The notes: generated from the sequence alone by a model not told the origin. A stretch of 64,000 nt of DNA from Methyloversatilis sp. RAC08 (GCF_001713355.1 NZ_CP016448.1:3658001-3722000); one strand, 5' to 3'; counted from the first letter of the stretch, positions 25,237-33,924 are shown. A program made the numbers and translations.

Positions 25237-26169
25237 ATGCAGAAACAAGCGCACATCCGCATCCTGCCCTCGGAAATCACCCCGCGCACCGTGTTCGAGG
25301 CGCGCCGCGACGCGCTGCGCGCCGGCGGCGCCTTGCTCGGCGCGTGGGCGGCGCCGGGTGCGCTGCATGCGGCCGCCGGACTGGGCCCGCTGCAGCGCAG
25401 CCCGCATTCGATCAACGATCGGACGACGCCACTCGAACACGTCACCGGCTACAACAATTTCTACGAATTCGGGACCAGCAAGCAGGACCCGGCGGTCTAT
25501 GCGCACAAGCTGCCGGTGCGCCCCTGGACGGTGAGCATCGAAGGCCTGGTGCACACGCCGCGCACGCTGGACATCGACCGGATCATGAAGCTCGCGCCAC
25601 TGGAAGAGCGCATCTACCGCCTTCGCTGCGTTGAAGGCTGGTCCATGGTCGTGCCCTGGGTCGGCATCCCGCTGTCGGCACTGCTGAAGCAGGTCGAGCC
25701 ACTGGGCAGTGCGAAGTACGTCGAATTCGAATCCTTTCACGACGCAAAGCTCATGTCGTCGCCCATCTTCAACCCGCTGGTGTTTCCATACATCGAAGGA
25801 CTGCGCCTGGACGAGGCGATGCATCCGCTGACGCTGCTGGTCGTCGGCCTGTACGGCGACCTGCTGCCGAAGCAGAACGGCGCGCCGCTGAGGCTGGCCG
25901 TGCCGTGGAAATACGGTTTCAAGAGCGCGAAGTCCATCGTGCGCATCCGGTTCACCGACGAGCAACCGCTGACGTCATGGAATCGCTCGGCACCGCACGA
26001 TTTCGGTTTTTATTCCAACGTGAATCCGCTGGTCAGCCGCGAGCGCTACGACCAGCGTCGCGAACGTCGTCTGGGCGAACTGGCCAAGCGCGACACGCTG
26101 ATGTTCAACGGCTACGCCGATGCGGTGTCGGGGCTGTACACCGGCATGGATCTGGTGCGCGCGTTCTGA
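25237..26169 (+). CDS. msrP: MsrP (YedY): periplasmic molybdopterin methionine sulfoxide reductase, catalytic subunit
   Basis: A 310-residue Oxidored_molyb protein. It repairs oxidised methionines in periplasmic proteins with electrons from the haem protein MsrQ. Cys131 in RLRCVEGWSMVVPW is the molybdenum ligand. A twin-arginine export signal is visible (RRDALRAGGALLGAW, 23-37, after the family-typical SEITP). WKYGFKSAKSIVRI is the conserved C-terminal motif. No msrQ gene is next to it, which is unusual as the pair is often an operon. The ATG at 25237 is chosen from the family N-terminus. Confidence 0.93.
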   Translation: MQKQAHIRILPSEITPRTVFEARRDALRAGGALLGAWAAPGALHAAAGLGPLQRSPHSINDRTTPLEHVTGYNNFYEFGTSKQDPAVYAHKLPVRPWTVSIEGLVHTPRTLDIDRIMKLAPLEERIYRLRCVEGWSMVVPWVGIPLSALLKQVEPLGSAKYVEFESFHDAKLMSSPIFNPLVFPYIEGLRLDEAMHPLTLLVVGLYGDLLPKQNGAPLRLAVPWKYGFKSAKSIVRIRFTDEQPLTSWNRSAPHDFGFYSNVNPLVSRERYDQRRERRLGELAKRDTLMFNGYADAVSGLYTGMDLVRAF

Positions 26170-26276
26170 CCCAAGGTGCGGCGATCCGGTCGCAACCGAT
26201 CCCCTGATCGTCGGAAAAATTGACAGCACGTCGCCGCGGCATGAACCGATCCAGTCGAATCAATGGCTTGCGGAGC

Positions 26277-26292
26277 TGGTTTGGGTTTTGCT
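26277..26292 (+). promoter_or_regulatory. Candidate sigma-54 (-24/-12) promoter of the PEP-CTERM gene
   Basis: TGG-TTTGGGTT-TTGCT has the GG (26278-26279) and GC (26290-26291) pairs separated by exactly 10 bases, as RpoN requires, 43 bases before the start codon. PEP-CTERM genes are often under PrsK/PrsR and RpoN control, which supports the reading. Confidence 0.5.
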
Positions 26293-26334
26293 TGTAGCGT
26301 CGCAGCGCCCCCCCACAAGAAGGACACACCACTC

Positions 26335-26943
26335 ATGAATCACCTGCTGAAATCCCTGTTGATCGCTGCTTCGCTGATCAGCGCCCCGGCTGCCTTCGCG
26401 GCATCGCCCGTCACGCCGGTGTCGGCGTCGAACAACGGTATCGTCCTGATCGACGGTGCCGATCTGTCCATCCTGTTCGATGGCTACATCGCGCCGGAAG
26501 GCACGCCGTACCAGACGGATGCGGTGTCCTGGTTCGGTCAGGTCGGCAGCAGCGGCGTCACGCTCGATTTCGACTTCGGTCAGCTCTACACGCTGAGCGA
26601 TGTGCTCATCGGCGTTGATCACAACGATTTCTATCAGGTGCAGGTTTCGCTCGACGGATCGGTGTGGAACACGCTGTTCACCAACCTCTCGTTCGAAGGC
26701 CAGTCGAATTTCGGCAGCGAAATCATTTCCAGCGTGGCGGGTGATCCGGAGTATCAGGCGACCATCGACTTCCCGACCACGGTTGCGCGCTACGCCCGCA
26801 TCTACGCCGTCGGCGGCGACAGCGCGTTTTCGGTGTCGGAAGTGAGCTTCAGCGGCGTGGCCGTGGTGCCGGAACCGGAAACCTGGGCGCTGCTGATCGC
26901 CGGTCTCGGCCTGATCGGCGCCATTGCCTACCGTCGCAGCTGA
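26335..26943 (+). CDS. PEP-CTERM sorting-domain protein, discoidin-like
   Basis: A 202-residue exported protein. Signal peptide 1-22 (cleavage after AAFA), then a beta-rich domain resembling F5/8 type C (discoidin) folds (YQVQVSLDGSVWNTLF, YARIYAVGGDSAFSVSEVSF). The C-terminus is the sorting signal: PEPETWALLIAGLGLIG and a basic YRRS tail, processed by exosortase EpsH in other species. The role is likely in exopolysaccharide or biofilm matrix. A strong terminator follows. Confidence 0.93.
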   Translation: MNHLLKSLLIAASLISAPAAFAASPVTPVSASNNGIVLIDGADLSILFDGYIAPEGTPYQTDAVSWFGQVGSSGVTLDFDFGQLYTLSDVLIGVDHNDFYQVQVSLDGSVWNTLFTNLSFEGQSNFGSEIISSVAGDPEYQATIDFPTTVARYARIYAVGGDSAFSVSEVSFSGVAVVPEPETWALLIAGLGLIGAIAYRRS

Positions 26944-26957
26944 GTCGGCGACGCTGA

Positions 26958-26992
26958 CAAAAAAGGCCGGCACATGTGCCGGCCTTTTTCTT
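26958..26992 (+). terminator. Rho-independent terminator
   Basis: GGCCGGCACATGTGCCGGCC, a perfect 20-base stem, flanked by AAAAAA and TTTTT. It can terminate both the PEP-CTERM gene and the opposing rnk transcript ending at 27009. Confidence 0.92.
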
Positions 26993-27008
26993 TGCGGCGT
27001 GCCTGCGT

Positions 27009-27419
27009 TCAGCTGACGTAGTCACCCATCGCTTCGGGCTGCATCAGCACATCGAGCACGCGCACCGTGATCTGCCGCCCGCCCGGCACCTGCCACGGGA
27101 TGGCCTGGCCGACCGACAGGCCGAGCAGTGCGCTGCCGATCGGCGCCAGCACGGACACCGTGCCGGAGACGCCGCTGGTTTCCGGATACACCAGCTTGAG
27201 TTCGAAGGTGGCGCCGTTCGAGTCGTCGATGAAGCGCACCGTGGAATTCATCGTCACGACGCCTGGCGGCATGTCGGCCGGCGCCACCGTTGTGGCTCGA
27301 TCGAGTTCATCGCGCAAGGCGTCGGCGCCTGGCTGATTTCGGTAGGCATCACGATCCAGTAGCCGGTGAAGGCGCGCGGTATCGAGGCTGGATACGGTGA
27401 TGGGGGGCGAATGTTGCAT
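27009..27419 (-). CDS. rnk: Rnk, nucleoside diphosphate kinase regulator (GreA/GreB C-terminal family)
   Basis: A 136-residue protein with a short N-terminal coil (SSLDTARLHRLLDRDAY) and the GreA/B C-terminal domain (VVTMNSTVRFIDD, GTVSVLAPIGSALLGLSVGQ, WQVPGGRQITVRV). The N-terminal arm is shorter than in GreA, as in Rnk, which binds RNA polymerase but lacks the two acidic tip residues needed for cleavage stimulation. Start at 27419 has GAGGTGA upstream. A terminator-like hairpin with a T run (27497-27526) sits in its leader. Confidence 0.85.
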   Translation of the reverse strand: MQHSPPITVSSLDTARLHRLLDRDAYRNQPGADALRDELDRATTVAPADMPPGVVTMNSTVRFIDDSNGATFELKLVYPETSGVSGTVSVLAPIGSALLGLSVGQAIPWQVPGGRQITVRVLDVLMQPEAMGDYVS

Positions 27420-27496
27420 GCGGGTCACCTCATGTTCGATGGATGTCTGGTTGAACGAACGCACGGGCTGGCGTTCGCTGGTGAATCCCCAAAACA

Positions 27497-27526
27497 AAAA
27501 GGCAGCGCCTTCGGAAAGCGCTGCCT
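27497..27526 (-). terminator. Terminator-like hairpin upstream of rnk
   Basis: GGCAGCGC and GCGCTGCC form an 8-base stem with a 9-base loop. On the minus strand it is followed by TTTTTGTTTT. It lies 80 bases before the rnk start in the same direction, so it is either an attenuator of rnk or the end of a short upstream RNA. Confidence 0.65.
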
Positions 27527-27570
27527 CTGGAATCACCAAGTGTCTGAAAAGTTTACTGCAAACGCTGCGA

Positions 27571-27596
27571 CCGGGCCAGCCCGGTCACCTTTTTCA
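27571..27596 (+). terminator. Hairpin terminator with no obvious upstream gene
   Basis: GACCGGGC-CA-GCCCGGTC followed by ACCTTTTT on the plus strand. No plus-strand gene ends here (the PEP-CTERM gene already has its own terminator), so it may end a small RNA, or shield the NYN-domain gene at 27658 from read-through. Confidence 0.6.
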
Positions 27597-27657
27597 GGCG
27601 CATGCATGCGCCGGCAGGCATCATGACGGCCCCATCCGAGCACGCAGGGAGCACACA

Positions 27658-28464
27658 TTGAGCCGCAGTGACAGCGAACCGACCCGGTCGGTCGCCCTAT
27701 ATTGGGATTTCGAGAACCTGCACGCCAGTCTGGTCGAGGACCGCTACGGCGAGGGCCATTACGCCAAGCCGGATTCCCGCTTCAAGGTGCAGGAACCGCT
27801 GGTCGACATCGATGCCATCGTCGGCCTCGGTGCATCGTTCGGACCGATCGCGATCAATCGAGCCTATTGCAACTGGCAGTATTTCGGCCGCTACCGCGAC
27901 GTGCTGCTGCAGAGCGCAGTGGAACTGATCCAGCTGTTTCCGCCGGGTGCGTCGGCCAAGAACGGTGCCGACATCAAGCTGTGTCTGGACGCGACCGAAG
28001 ACATCAGCCGCTTCGGCCACATCGGCACGGTGATCATCGTCGGTGGCGACAGCGATTTCATGCCGGTCGCGCAGAAGATCAAGGCGGCCGGGCGCACGTT
28101 GATCGGTGTCGGCACGCGCAAGGCCACCAATCGCCACTGGGCGAAAAGCTGCCATGAGTTCCGGTACTACGAAAATCTGATCGGCAAGAGCCCGTCCGAC
28201 GAGGCATCGCCGGCCGACGCGAGCGCCGTGCAGCCGTCTGACCCGGCGGCCGACATCCTGCGCCGCGCCGTGCGTCTGCTGTCCGGTGCCCAGGGCGAAC
28301 CGTGGGTGAACAAGGCGTCGATCTGGCCGATGATCAAGCGGCTCGACGCCACCTTCGACGTCAAGGACCACGGCTACACCGATTTCAGCGACATGCTGAA
28401 GTCGCTCGACGCCGTGGTGGAGGTGAAGAAGGGCGAACTGGACCACGTGGTGCGGCTGCGCTGA
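27658..28464 (+). CDS. NYN-domain ribonuclease-like protein with C-terminal OST-HTH/LOTUS domain
   Basis: A 268-residue protein. The N-terminal NYN (LabA/MARF1-like PIN fold) domain has the acidic catalytic set: YWDFENLH at the start, NGADIKLCLDA in the middle, VGGDSDFMPVAQKI later. After an acidic linker (about 172-190) the last 75 residues look like an OST-HTH/LOTUS RNA-binding domain (WVNKASIWPMIKRLD, YTDFSDMLKSL). It should be an RNA-processing or RNA-decay enzyme. The start is uncertain: TTG at 27658 has AGGGAG 7 bases upstream and matches the family N-terminus, and no in-frame ATG is near. Confidence 0.82.
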   Translation: MSRSDSEPTRSVALYWDFENLHASLVEDRYGEGHYAKPDSRFKVQEPLVDIDAIVGLGASFGPIAINRAYCNWQYFGRYRDVLLQSAVELIQLFPPGASAKNGADIKLCLDATEDISRFGHIGTVIIVGGDSDFMPVAQKIKAAGRTLIGVGTRKATNRHWAKSCHEFRYYENLIGKSPSDEASPADASAVQPSDPAADILRRAVRLLSGAQGEPWVNKASIWPMIKRLDATFDVKDHGYTDFSDMLKSLDAVVEVKKGELDHVVRLR

Positions 28465-28483
28465 GCCTGCGCAGGCGGGCGAG

Positions 28484-28855
28484 TCAGTAGGGACGACGCG
28501 CGCGCCGCCGCGGCGGTGGCACACCGGTGTCGGCACGCAGTCGTCCGTGCTTCTGGGCGTCCAGCCGCAGCAGCTGGCGCGCCACGTAGATGCCGGCCGC
28601 CAGCGGCATGACGAATTCCGGATAGATGGCCTGGACGTTCTTGCTCAGTTCCATCAGATAGCCGACATAGCCGAACGCCAGCTTGGCCAGCGCGACGACG
28701 ATCCATACCTGGATGAAGATGATGGCCATGACCAGCGGGCCGGCCACCAGGCGTTGCGAATGCCGGCCACCGAACGCGCCGGCGACCAGCGCGATCAGCG
28801 CGATCCACCAGGCGCCGAGGAAGAACAGCAGATAACTCTGGAACTCTTCGATCAC
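28484..28855 (-). CDS. Small integral membrane protein, unknown function
   Basis: A 123-residue protein with three or four hydrophobic helices (YLLFFLGAWWIALIALVAGA, LVMAIIFIQVWIVVALAKLA, and around PEFVMPLAAGIYVA) and a basic, Pro/Arg-rich tail ending RRRARRPY. GTG at 28855 is the likely start, with GAGG 8 bases upstream; an upstream in-frame ATG lacks a binding site. Converges with the NYN gene. No family recognised. Confidence 0.6.
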   Translation of the reverse strand: MIEEFQSYLLFFLGAWWIALIALVAGAFGGRHSQRLVAGPLVMAIIFIQVWIVVALAKLAFGYVGYLMELSKNVQAIYPEFVMPLAAGIYVARQLLRLDAQKHGRLRADTGVPPPRRRARRPY

Positions 28856-29089
28856 GGAAAGGCCTCGGATACTTCGGGTGCGGAAGGACGGCCGGCCCCT
28901 GTTCTGCACCGCAGGTCGGGCCGATCCGCGCGACAGCATAGCGGATCACGCGTGCTGCTGCGGCTGGATCAGGCGCGCTCGCGCAGTACGACCGAAACGT
29001 GAGGGGGAGGGCGTCGCGACGGGAGGTATCGCAACGGAGCCGCAAGGCGGTCGCCCGACGCGCGGGCCGATCTTCGCACCCGCCGTCGT

Positions 29090-29773
29090 TCAGCGGCGGC
29101 GCAGCCCCGCCAGCAGGGCGATGCCGAGGCCTGCCAGCATCAGCATCCAGGTTTCGGGTTCCGGTATCGGCAGCGGTGCAATGCCGTAGGTGCCCACCGT
29201 AAAGCCGTTCCAGTTTTCGTTTGTCAGGCTGGTCCAGGTAATCGAACTGACGGCGCCAGTGAAGCGGATGACGCCATGCGGCTCGCCGGTGCCGTTCAGC
29301 TGGAACTGGCCGCCGCCGAGTTCGACGCGGGTCAGCGTGCCGTTGCCCCAGTAACCCGGACCGAAACCGACCACCTCGAAATCCTGGTCGAAACGGTAGC
29401 CGTTGCCGTTCAGGCTGACCACGGCGAAGAAAAGGTCCTGCACCGGCACCGAGAAGGTCAGTGTTTTCGATGTGGCCCGCGACAGCGCGATGATGTCCGT
29501 CGTGTCAGGTGCGTTGTCGACCAGTGCGCTGATGTAGGGCGACGAGGGGTTCCAGTAGTTGCCGCCGCCAGCGGTCTGGATGAATTCAATTTCACCGACG
29601 TAATCGACATCGACCGTCGATTCGCCGATGTTCAGCAGGCCGCTCGCCGAACCGCTGGCGCCGGCGGTGCCGCTGGTCCAGTCCACCCAGCTGACCGGCG
29701 CGGCACTCGATGGCGCGACGATCAATGCCTGCGACAGCAGGCAGAGCACGACGAGCGTACGGCGGACGAACAT
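29090..29773 (-). CDS. PEP-CTERM sorting-domain protein
   Basis: A 227-residue exported protein: signal peptide 1-24 (cleavage near SSAAP), a beta-rich domain of unknown type, and the C-terminal signal PEPETWMLMLAGLGIALLAG with LRRR. Unrelated in its body to the PEP-CTERM protein at 26335. AGGAG lies 8 bases before the start. Upstream 29774-29988 is a noncoding, AT-richer stretch with no firm promoter found. Confidence 0.9.
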   Translation of the reverse strand: MFVRRTLVVLCLLSQALIVAPSSAAPVSWVDWTSGTAGASGSASGLLNIGESTVDVDYVGEIEFIQTAGGGNYWNPSSPYISALVDNAPDTTDIIALSRATSKTLTFSVPVQDLFFAVVSLNGNGYRFDQDFEVVGFGPGYWGNGTLTRVELGGGQFQLNGTGEPHGVIRFTGAVSSITWTSLTNENWNGFTVGTYGIAPLPIPEPETWMLMLAGLGIALLAGLRRR

Positions 29774-29988
29774 TGCGAATCTCCTGAAAGTCTGACCTCC
29801 TCCCTGTGGGCGGAGCATTTTTGGTTATCGGAACGCAAAAAGCATACCCGGCGGCCAAGTACATGATTTTACGTTGCTTGTGTTGATTGCCTTGAGATCG
29901 ATGTAAGGCCACTCGACAAGGAAAATTACGACTTTGGTATTAGGACTCCCGCGCCGAAGCGGGCCGATGTCCGGCAGGCCGCAGCCGG

Positions 29989-31488
29989 TCACGCCACCGA
30001 TTGCTTCGGCGCGCCCGCCAGAACAACCTGGTTGCGGCCGCGCCGCTTGGCCTCGTAAAGCGCCGCATCGGCCCGGCGCACCAGCGCGTCCGGAGTGTCG
30101 TCCTCGCCTGGCACGATGACGGCCACGCCGATGCTTGCCGTCAGCACGGCGAAGGGTGAGCGTTGGTGCGGCTGCGCGCGAGCACGCAGCGCCTCACAGA
30201 CCGACAGCGCTGTGGCGAGTGCGTGCGCCTCATTGACGCCCGGACTGATGAAGGCGAATTCCTCGCCACCATAGCGGGCAACCAGATCGGTCGAACGTCG
30301 CACATGCAGTCCGATCACTTCAGCCACCTGACGAAGGCAATCGTCGCCGGCCTGATGGCCGTAGTGGTCGTTGTAGTCCTTGAACAGGTCGACATCGAGC
30401 ATGCACAGCGCCAGTGGCTCTCCGTTGCGCCGCGCCCGCGCCCATTCCAGCGCCAGCGTGGTGTCGAAGCAGCGCCGGTTGGCCACGCCGGTCAGGCTGT
30501 CGGTGGCGCTCAGTTCGGCCAGCCGGCGGTTCGACGCTTCCAGGGCCCGGGTGCGCTCGTTCACCTTGTCTTCCAGTTCATGCGCGAGCGCGCGCTGCTC
30601 GCCCAGCATAATGACCAGCCCCATGCCGATGATGCTCAGCGTCAGGATGTACTCCTGCGCGCGCAGGATCATTTCGTGCGGTGTCGCGTCGCCGAACGGG
30701 CGGAATCCGGTGGTCTGCGACCACGCAGCGGTCAGCGCGATCATGGCCACAGTCAGCGCCGTGAGCCGGCGGCCGCAACGTGCGGCGATGTAGAGCACCG
30801 GCAGCAGCAGCAGGTGAGGCGTCAGCGCCAGCCGGGTATCAGGGTCGGCCGCGTGCTCCTGCAGGAAAATAGTGCCGGCCAGCAGCCCGGTGAACGCGAA
30901 GACCGCCGTGTCGCGCCAGCCCAGTAACGGCGGGTCGCGCTCGGGTTGCAGCAGTGCGAGCAGCAGTGGCGTCCAGATCAGCAGGCCCAATGCGTCGCCG
31001 AACCACCACAGCAGCACCAGCGTCGAGTAATTCGCGCTCACATTCTCACGCGTGAACAAGAGCACTGCGCTGGCCAGCAGCGCACAGCCAAGCGCGCCGA
31101 GCAGCGGCCCGGCGAGCAGGAAGCGGCCGAAGTCGCCGATGCGCTCGAGCCCGGGCGAAGCACCGAGCCGGCGCATCAGCAGATAGGTGACCGTGACTTC
31201 GGCCAGATTGCACAGGCTCAGCAGCACGGCCTGCAGCGGCGGGAATACCGGCAGGTTGGCCAGCACATCGGAACCCAGCGCGAGCAGCGCGAGCGTGATC
31301 GCACGCTCGCCGCAGTAGTGCAGCAGCGCAGCGAGCAGCACCGCGTTCGGCAGCCACATGACCACCTCGTTCTCGGGCGACAGCGCGGTCGAGAACGTCA
31401 GCTTGACGCTGGCAAAGTGCAGCAGCGGCAACAGCAGAAAGATCCGCCAGTCGGGGCGGCTGCGCAGTGCATCCAGGGTGTTCGGCAC
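29989..31488 (-). CDS. Diguanylate cyclase with MASE1 membrane sensor
   Basis: About 499 residues. Eight to nine membrane helices in the first 290 residues fit a MASE1 sensor (DWRIFLLLPLLHFASVKLTF at the start). A coiled linker (VNERTRALEASNRRLAELSA) leads to a GGDEF domain with an intact active site RYGGEEF, so c-di-GMP synthesis is expected. An inhibitory RxxD is not obvious. The start is uncertain: GTG at 31488 fits the domain start, a TTG at 31539 is also open, and neither has a good binding site. Confidence 0.85.
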   Translation of the reverse strand: MPNTLDALRSRPDWRIFLLLPLLHFASVKLTFSTALSPENEVVMWLPNAVLLAALLHYCGERAITLALLALGSDVLANLPVFPPLQAVLLSLCNLAEVTVTYLLMRRLGASPGLERIGDFGRFLLAGPLLGALGCALLASAVLLFTRENVSANYSTLVLLWWFGDALGLLIWTPLLLALLQPERDPPLLGWRDTAVFAFTGLLAGTIFLQEHAADPDTRLALTPHLLLLPVLYIAARCGRRLTALTVAMIALTAAWSQTTGFRPFGDATPHEMILRAQEYILTLSIIGMGLVIMLGEQRALAHELEDKVNERTRALEASNRRLAELSATDSLTGVANRRCFDTTLALEWARARRNGEPLALCMLDVDLFKDYNDHYGHQAGDDCLRQVAEVIGLHVRRSTDLVARYGGEEFAFISPGVNEAHALATALSVCEALRARAQPHQRSPFAVLTASIGVAVIVPGEDDTPDALVRRADAALYEAKRRGRNQVVLAGAPKQSVA

Positions 31489-31922
31489 GTCGGGTCCGGG
31501 TGAATCACGGCGGATGGGCGCGCCAGCATGCCGGATCAACCGGGCGGATTCGCGCGCCGCGACAAAAAGTTACCGTGAATAGTTGGCGCCGCGATGCGAT
31601 CTGGCCACCGGCATGGCCGGCGTTCAAAGTCCAAATGGGCGGACCGACACGGAAATCGATACGCCATCGCACCTCGCGATTTCCGGAAGCGTGCAGGGAA
31701 AGGCGTGTTTTTTCGCGCGCATACGTCCGCGGCGTGGCGCATGATGGTGCCGAGGAGGACGTCACCGTTTCAGGCACCTTTGTCCGGCTGGCGTCGCGCA
31801 GTCTGCTGCATCCACGTACGTCGTTTGTGTGTAGTCAAGCGTTGAGGCATCCACCAACCCGGATGGTTCGCCCTCTTGGGCGGTCCTTCCGGGGCGTGAT
31901 CGTCGACCGCCTGGAGACCGAT

Positions 31923-32855
31923 GTGAGCCGAGCCGCAACGCCCGCCCTGTCAGCTGCGCTTGCCGCACCCACCGCCGTCGGTGGCAGCGCTGGTGCGCTG
32001 CCTGGAGCCACTCACGCGTTCGATCTGCTGGCAGACATCGCACGCGAACTGCGGCCGGGTGTCATCTTTCCGATCTGCTTCGATGCGCTGCTGCGCGTGC
32101 GCCAGACGCTGCGCACACCGGACGCGACGCTGCAGCAGCTGGCCGGCGCGGTACGCGTCGATCCGCTGCTGTGCGCACGGGTACTGCGTCGCGCCAACCG
32201 GCTGCGGCCGGCAGTGCCGGTGACCGGCGTGCGTGATGCGATCGCACAACTGGGCGGCGAGCGCAGCCGGCACATCGCGAGCACGTTGTCAGGCTGTCAG
32301 ATCGGTTGTGCGCGTCAGCTGACCCACGTCGATGCGCTGTCGCGCCGTCTGTGGTTGCACACGCTGCGCACCGCAGCATCGGCGTACGTGATGGCGCAGC
32401 GCCTGACATCGCTTGATCCTGATGAGGCGATGACCGCGGCGCTGCTGCACGACATCGGCGCCTTCTACCTGCTGGATCGGCTGGCCCGTCAGCCTCGGGT
32501 CGCTGAGGATCCGGGTGGCGTGGAGGCGCTCATTCTGGAATGGCATGAAACGATCGGAGAGGCACTGCTGCAATCGCTCGGCCTGCCGGCGGTTCTGATC
32601 GATGCGATGCGCGACCACGAACAGCCGCGCACTGCGCCCGTTTCATTGCACACCGTCGCCGACGTGGTGTTTCTCGCCAACGTGCTGGCCGGCGGCGCAA
32701 CCGAGTTATACGGCGACCCGGTGTGTCACGTGAGCCAGCGCCCCGAGCCGGTACGCGAGCGCTACGCCGAGCTGCTGCCGGACATCGAACGCGAATTCGC
32801 TGCGCTGTGCGGTGCGATGGCAGACAAGGCGTCGACCGATGGACGCGTGTCTTGA
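31923..32855 (+). CDS. HDOD domain protein
   Basis: About 310 residues. The HDOD region (about 35-245) has the expected helices and a partial HD site, AALLHDIGAFYLLD, followed by WHETIGEALLQSLGLP. HDOD proteins are signalling outputs near c-di-GMP systems and usually lack full hydrolase activity. It is divergent from the MASE1-GGDEF gene. The start is uncertain because the frame is open upstream to 31467; GTG at 31923 has GGAG 6 bases before it. The interval 31489-31922 shows no other gene. Confidence 0.78.
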   Translation: MSRAATPALSAALAAPTAVGGSAGALPGATHAFDLLADIARELRPGVIFPICFDALLRVRQTLRTPDATLQQLAGAVRVDPLLCARVLRRANRLRPAVPVTGVRDAIAQLGGERSRHIASTLSGCQIGCARQLTHVDALSRRLWLHTLRTAASAYVMAQRLTSLDPDEAMTAALLHDIGAFYLLDRLARQPRVAEDPGGVEALILEWHETIGEALLQSLGLPAVLIDAMRDHEQPRTAPVSLHTVADVVFLANVLAGGATELYGDPVCHVSQRPEPVRERYAELLPDIEREFAALCGAMADKASTDGRVS

Positions 32856-32923
32856 TCGTCGGCGCACACGGGCGTCGCCTCGACGATTGCGGTTTCTCGC
32901 CGGAGCGACTGTGGGTGAGCCGG

Positions 32924-33082
32924 CCTGTGGGAGCGGCGATCCACTGCCGGCCCTGCATGGCCGGCCGGCTCTGCGGGCGGCGAGCAGTGCTCGCCGAAAC
33001 CCCCGCTCCGCCCTCGCCGCGATACGCACTCTGCACAACGATGGTCGCGGCACGATCGCGGCGGGGCCGCCGCTCCCACAGG
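32924..33082. repeat. GTGGGAGCGGC repeat pair between genes
   Basis: CCTGTGGGAGCGGCGAT (32924-32940) and its inverted counterpart ATCGCGGCGGGGCCGCCGCT onward (33055-33082) enclose about 115 bases without a gene. Same family as the units at 17.1-19.0 kb. Confidence 0.85.
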
Positions 33083-33119
33083 CCGCCGCTCCTACAGGAA
33101 CAGCTCCCACGAACGCGGC

Positions 33120-33695
33120 TCACTCAGGCAGTGGGCCGTCCGCCTGAACGAGGCATATCTCGATGCCGTGACCTGCCGCGAAAGTCGGCAGCCAGGCATC
33201 CACGACGCCGCATTGCGCCAGTTCGGTCAGTGGCGCCTGCGGAATGGCGCACGACTTCACCAGCAGTGCGCGCGGCAGGCCAAGTCGATGCGTCAGCCAT
33301 GCGGCGAGACTGTCGGAGGTGACGCGCCAGTCGCGCGGCAGGTCAAGCAGCGTGTCGAGTTCGCGCGCGGGCATCCACACCGGGGTGCGGCCGGCAGCGC
33401 ACAGATCGGTCATCCGCGCAATCTCGTCGGTGGCGACGAAACCGGGGCGGGTTCCGGCGAGCATCAGCGCGTACTGGTCCATCGAGCGCAACGCCATGCG
33501 GTGTGCAACTTCATCCGGAAAGCCCCAGCGGGCCTGGCTCTCCCGTACCGCATCGGCAAACGGGCCGCCACCGGCCACGACGATGCTGCGCCCGGCGCCC
33601 GCACCCGTCAGCCAGTCGCACCAGCGCTGAAGCCGACCGTCCGTAGGGTCACTCAGCAGGCTGCCGCCGAGCTTGATGACAAGCGGCGCGTTCAT
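33120..33695 (-). CDS. mfnE: Amino acid kinase-family protein, MfnE-like (methylofuran biosynthesis)
   Basis: A 191-residue small member of the aspartokinase/carbamate kinase superfamily: KLGGSLL at the N-terminus, VVAGGGPFADAVR nucleotide loop, and WRVTSDSLAAWLTHRL. This short form is the family of archaeal MfnE, which phosphorylates the aminomethylfuran phosphate to a diphosphate during methanofuran synthesis. It lies behind mfnD and mfnF homologues on the same strand. The role in making methylofuran for the formyltransferase/hydrolase complex is inferred from family and context. Confidence 0.75.
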   Translation of the reverse strand: MNAPLVIKLGGSLLSDPTDGRLQRWCDWLTGAGAGRSIVVAGGGPFADAVRESQARWGFPDEVAHRMALRSMDQYALMLAGTRPGFVATDEIARMTDLCAAGRTPVWMPARELDTLLDLPRDWRVTSDSLAAWLTHRLGLPRALLVKSCAIPQAPLTELAQCGVVDAWLPTFAAGHGIEICLVQADGPLPE

Positions 33696-33792
33696 GGCGA
33701 GTCAGCCATGGTCGCCACTTCCAAAGAGCTGTACGCGTCTGGGGCGTGCGGCTTCGGACTTGAGCCGTAGGCGTGACGAGTGTCGCTGTGGA

Positions 33793-33877
33793 CTGTGGGA
33801 GCGGCGGCCCCGCCGCGATTCGAACGCTGCAACGCGACCAGCGCGGTGCAATCGCGGCGGGGCCGCCGCTCCCACAG
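33793..33877. repeat. GTGGGAGCGGC palindrome inside the C1-cofactor operon
   Basis: Arms 33793-33820 (CTGTGGGAGCGGCGGCCCCG onward) and 33851-33877 form a nearly perfect 27-base stem with a 30-base loop. It sits in the 229-base gap between the mfnF-like and mfnE-like genes. Confidence 0.88.
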
Positions 33878-33924
33878 GGGCTGCTCCGCCTCGAATGGCG
33901 CCAATGCGGCATGGCCGGAAGCCT

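Noticed and set aside
29774-29870. Possible sigma-54 site upstream of the second PEP-CTERM gene (minus strand TTGGCC...ATGCTT)
   Set aside because: GG and GC are 11 bases apart, not 10, which RpoN promoters do not tolerate well.
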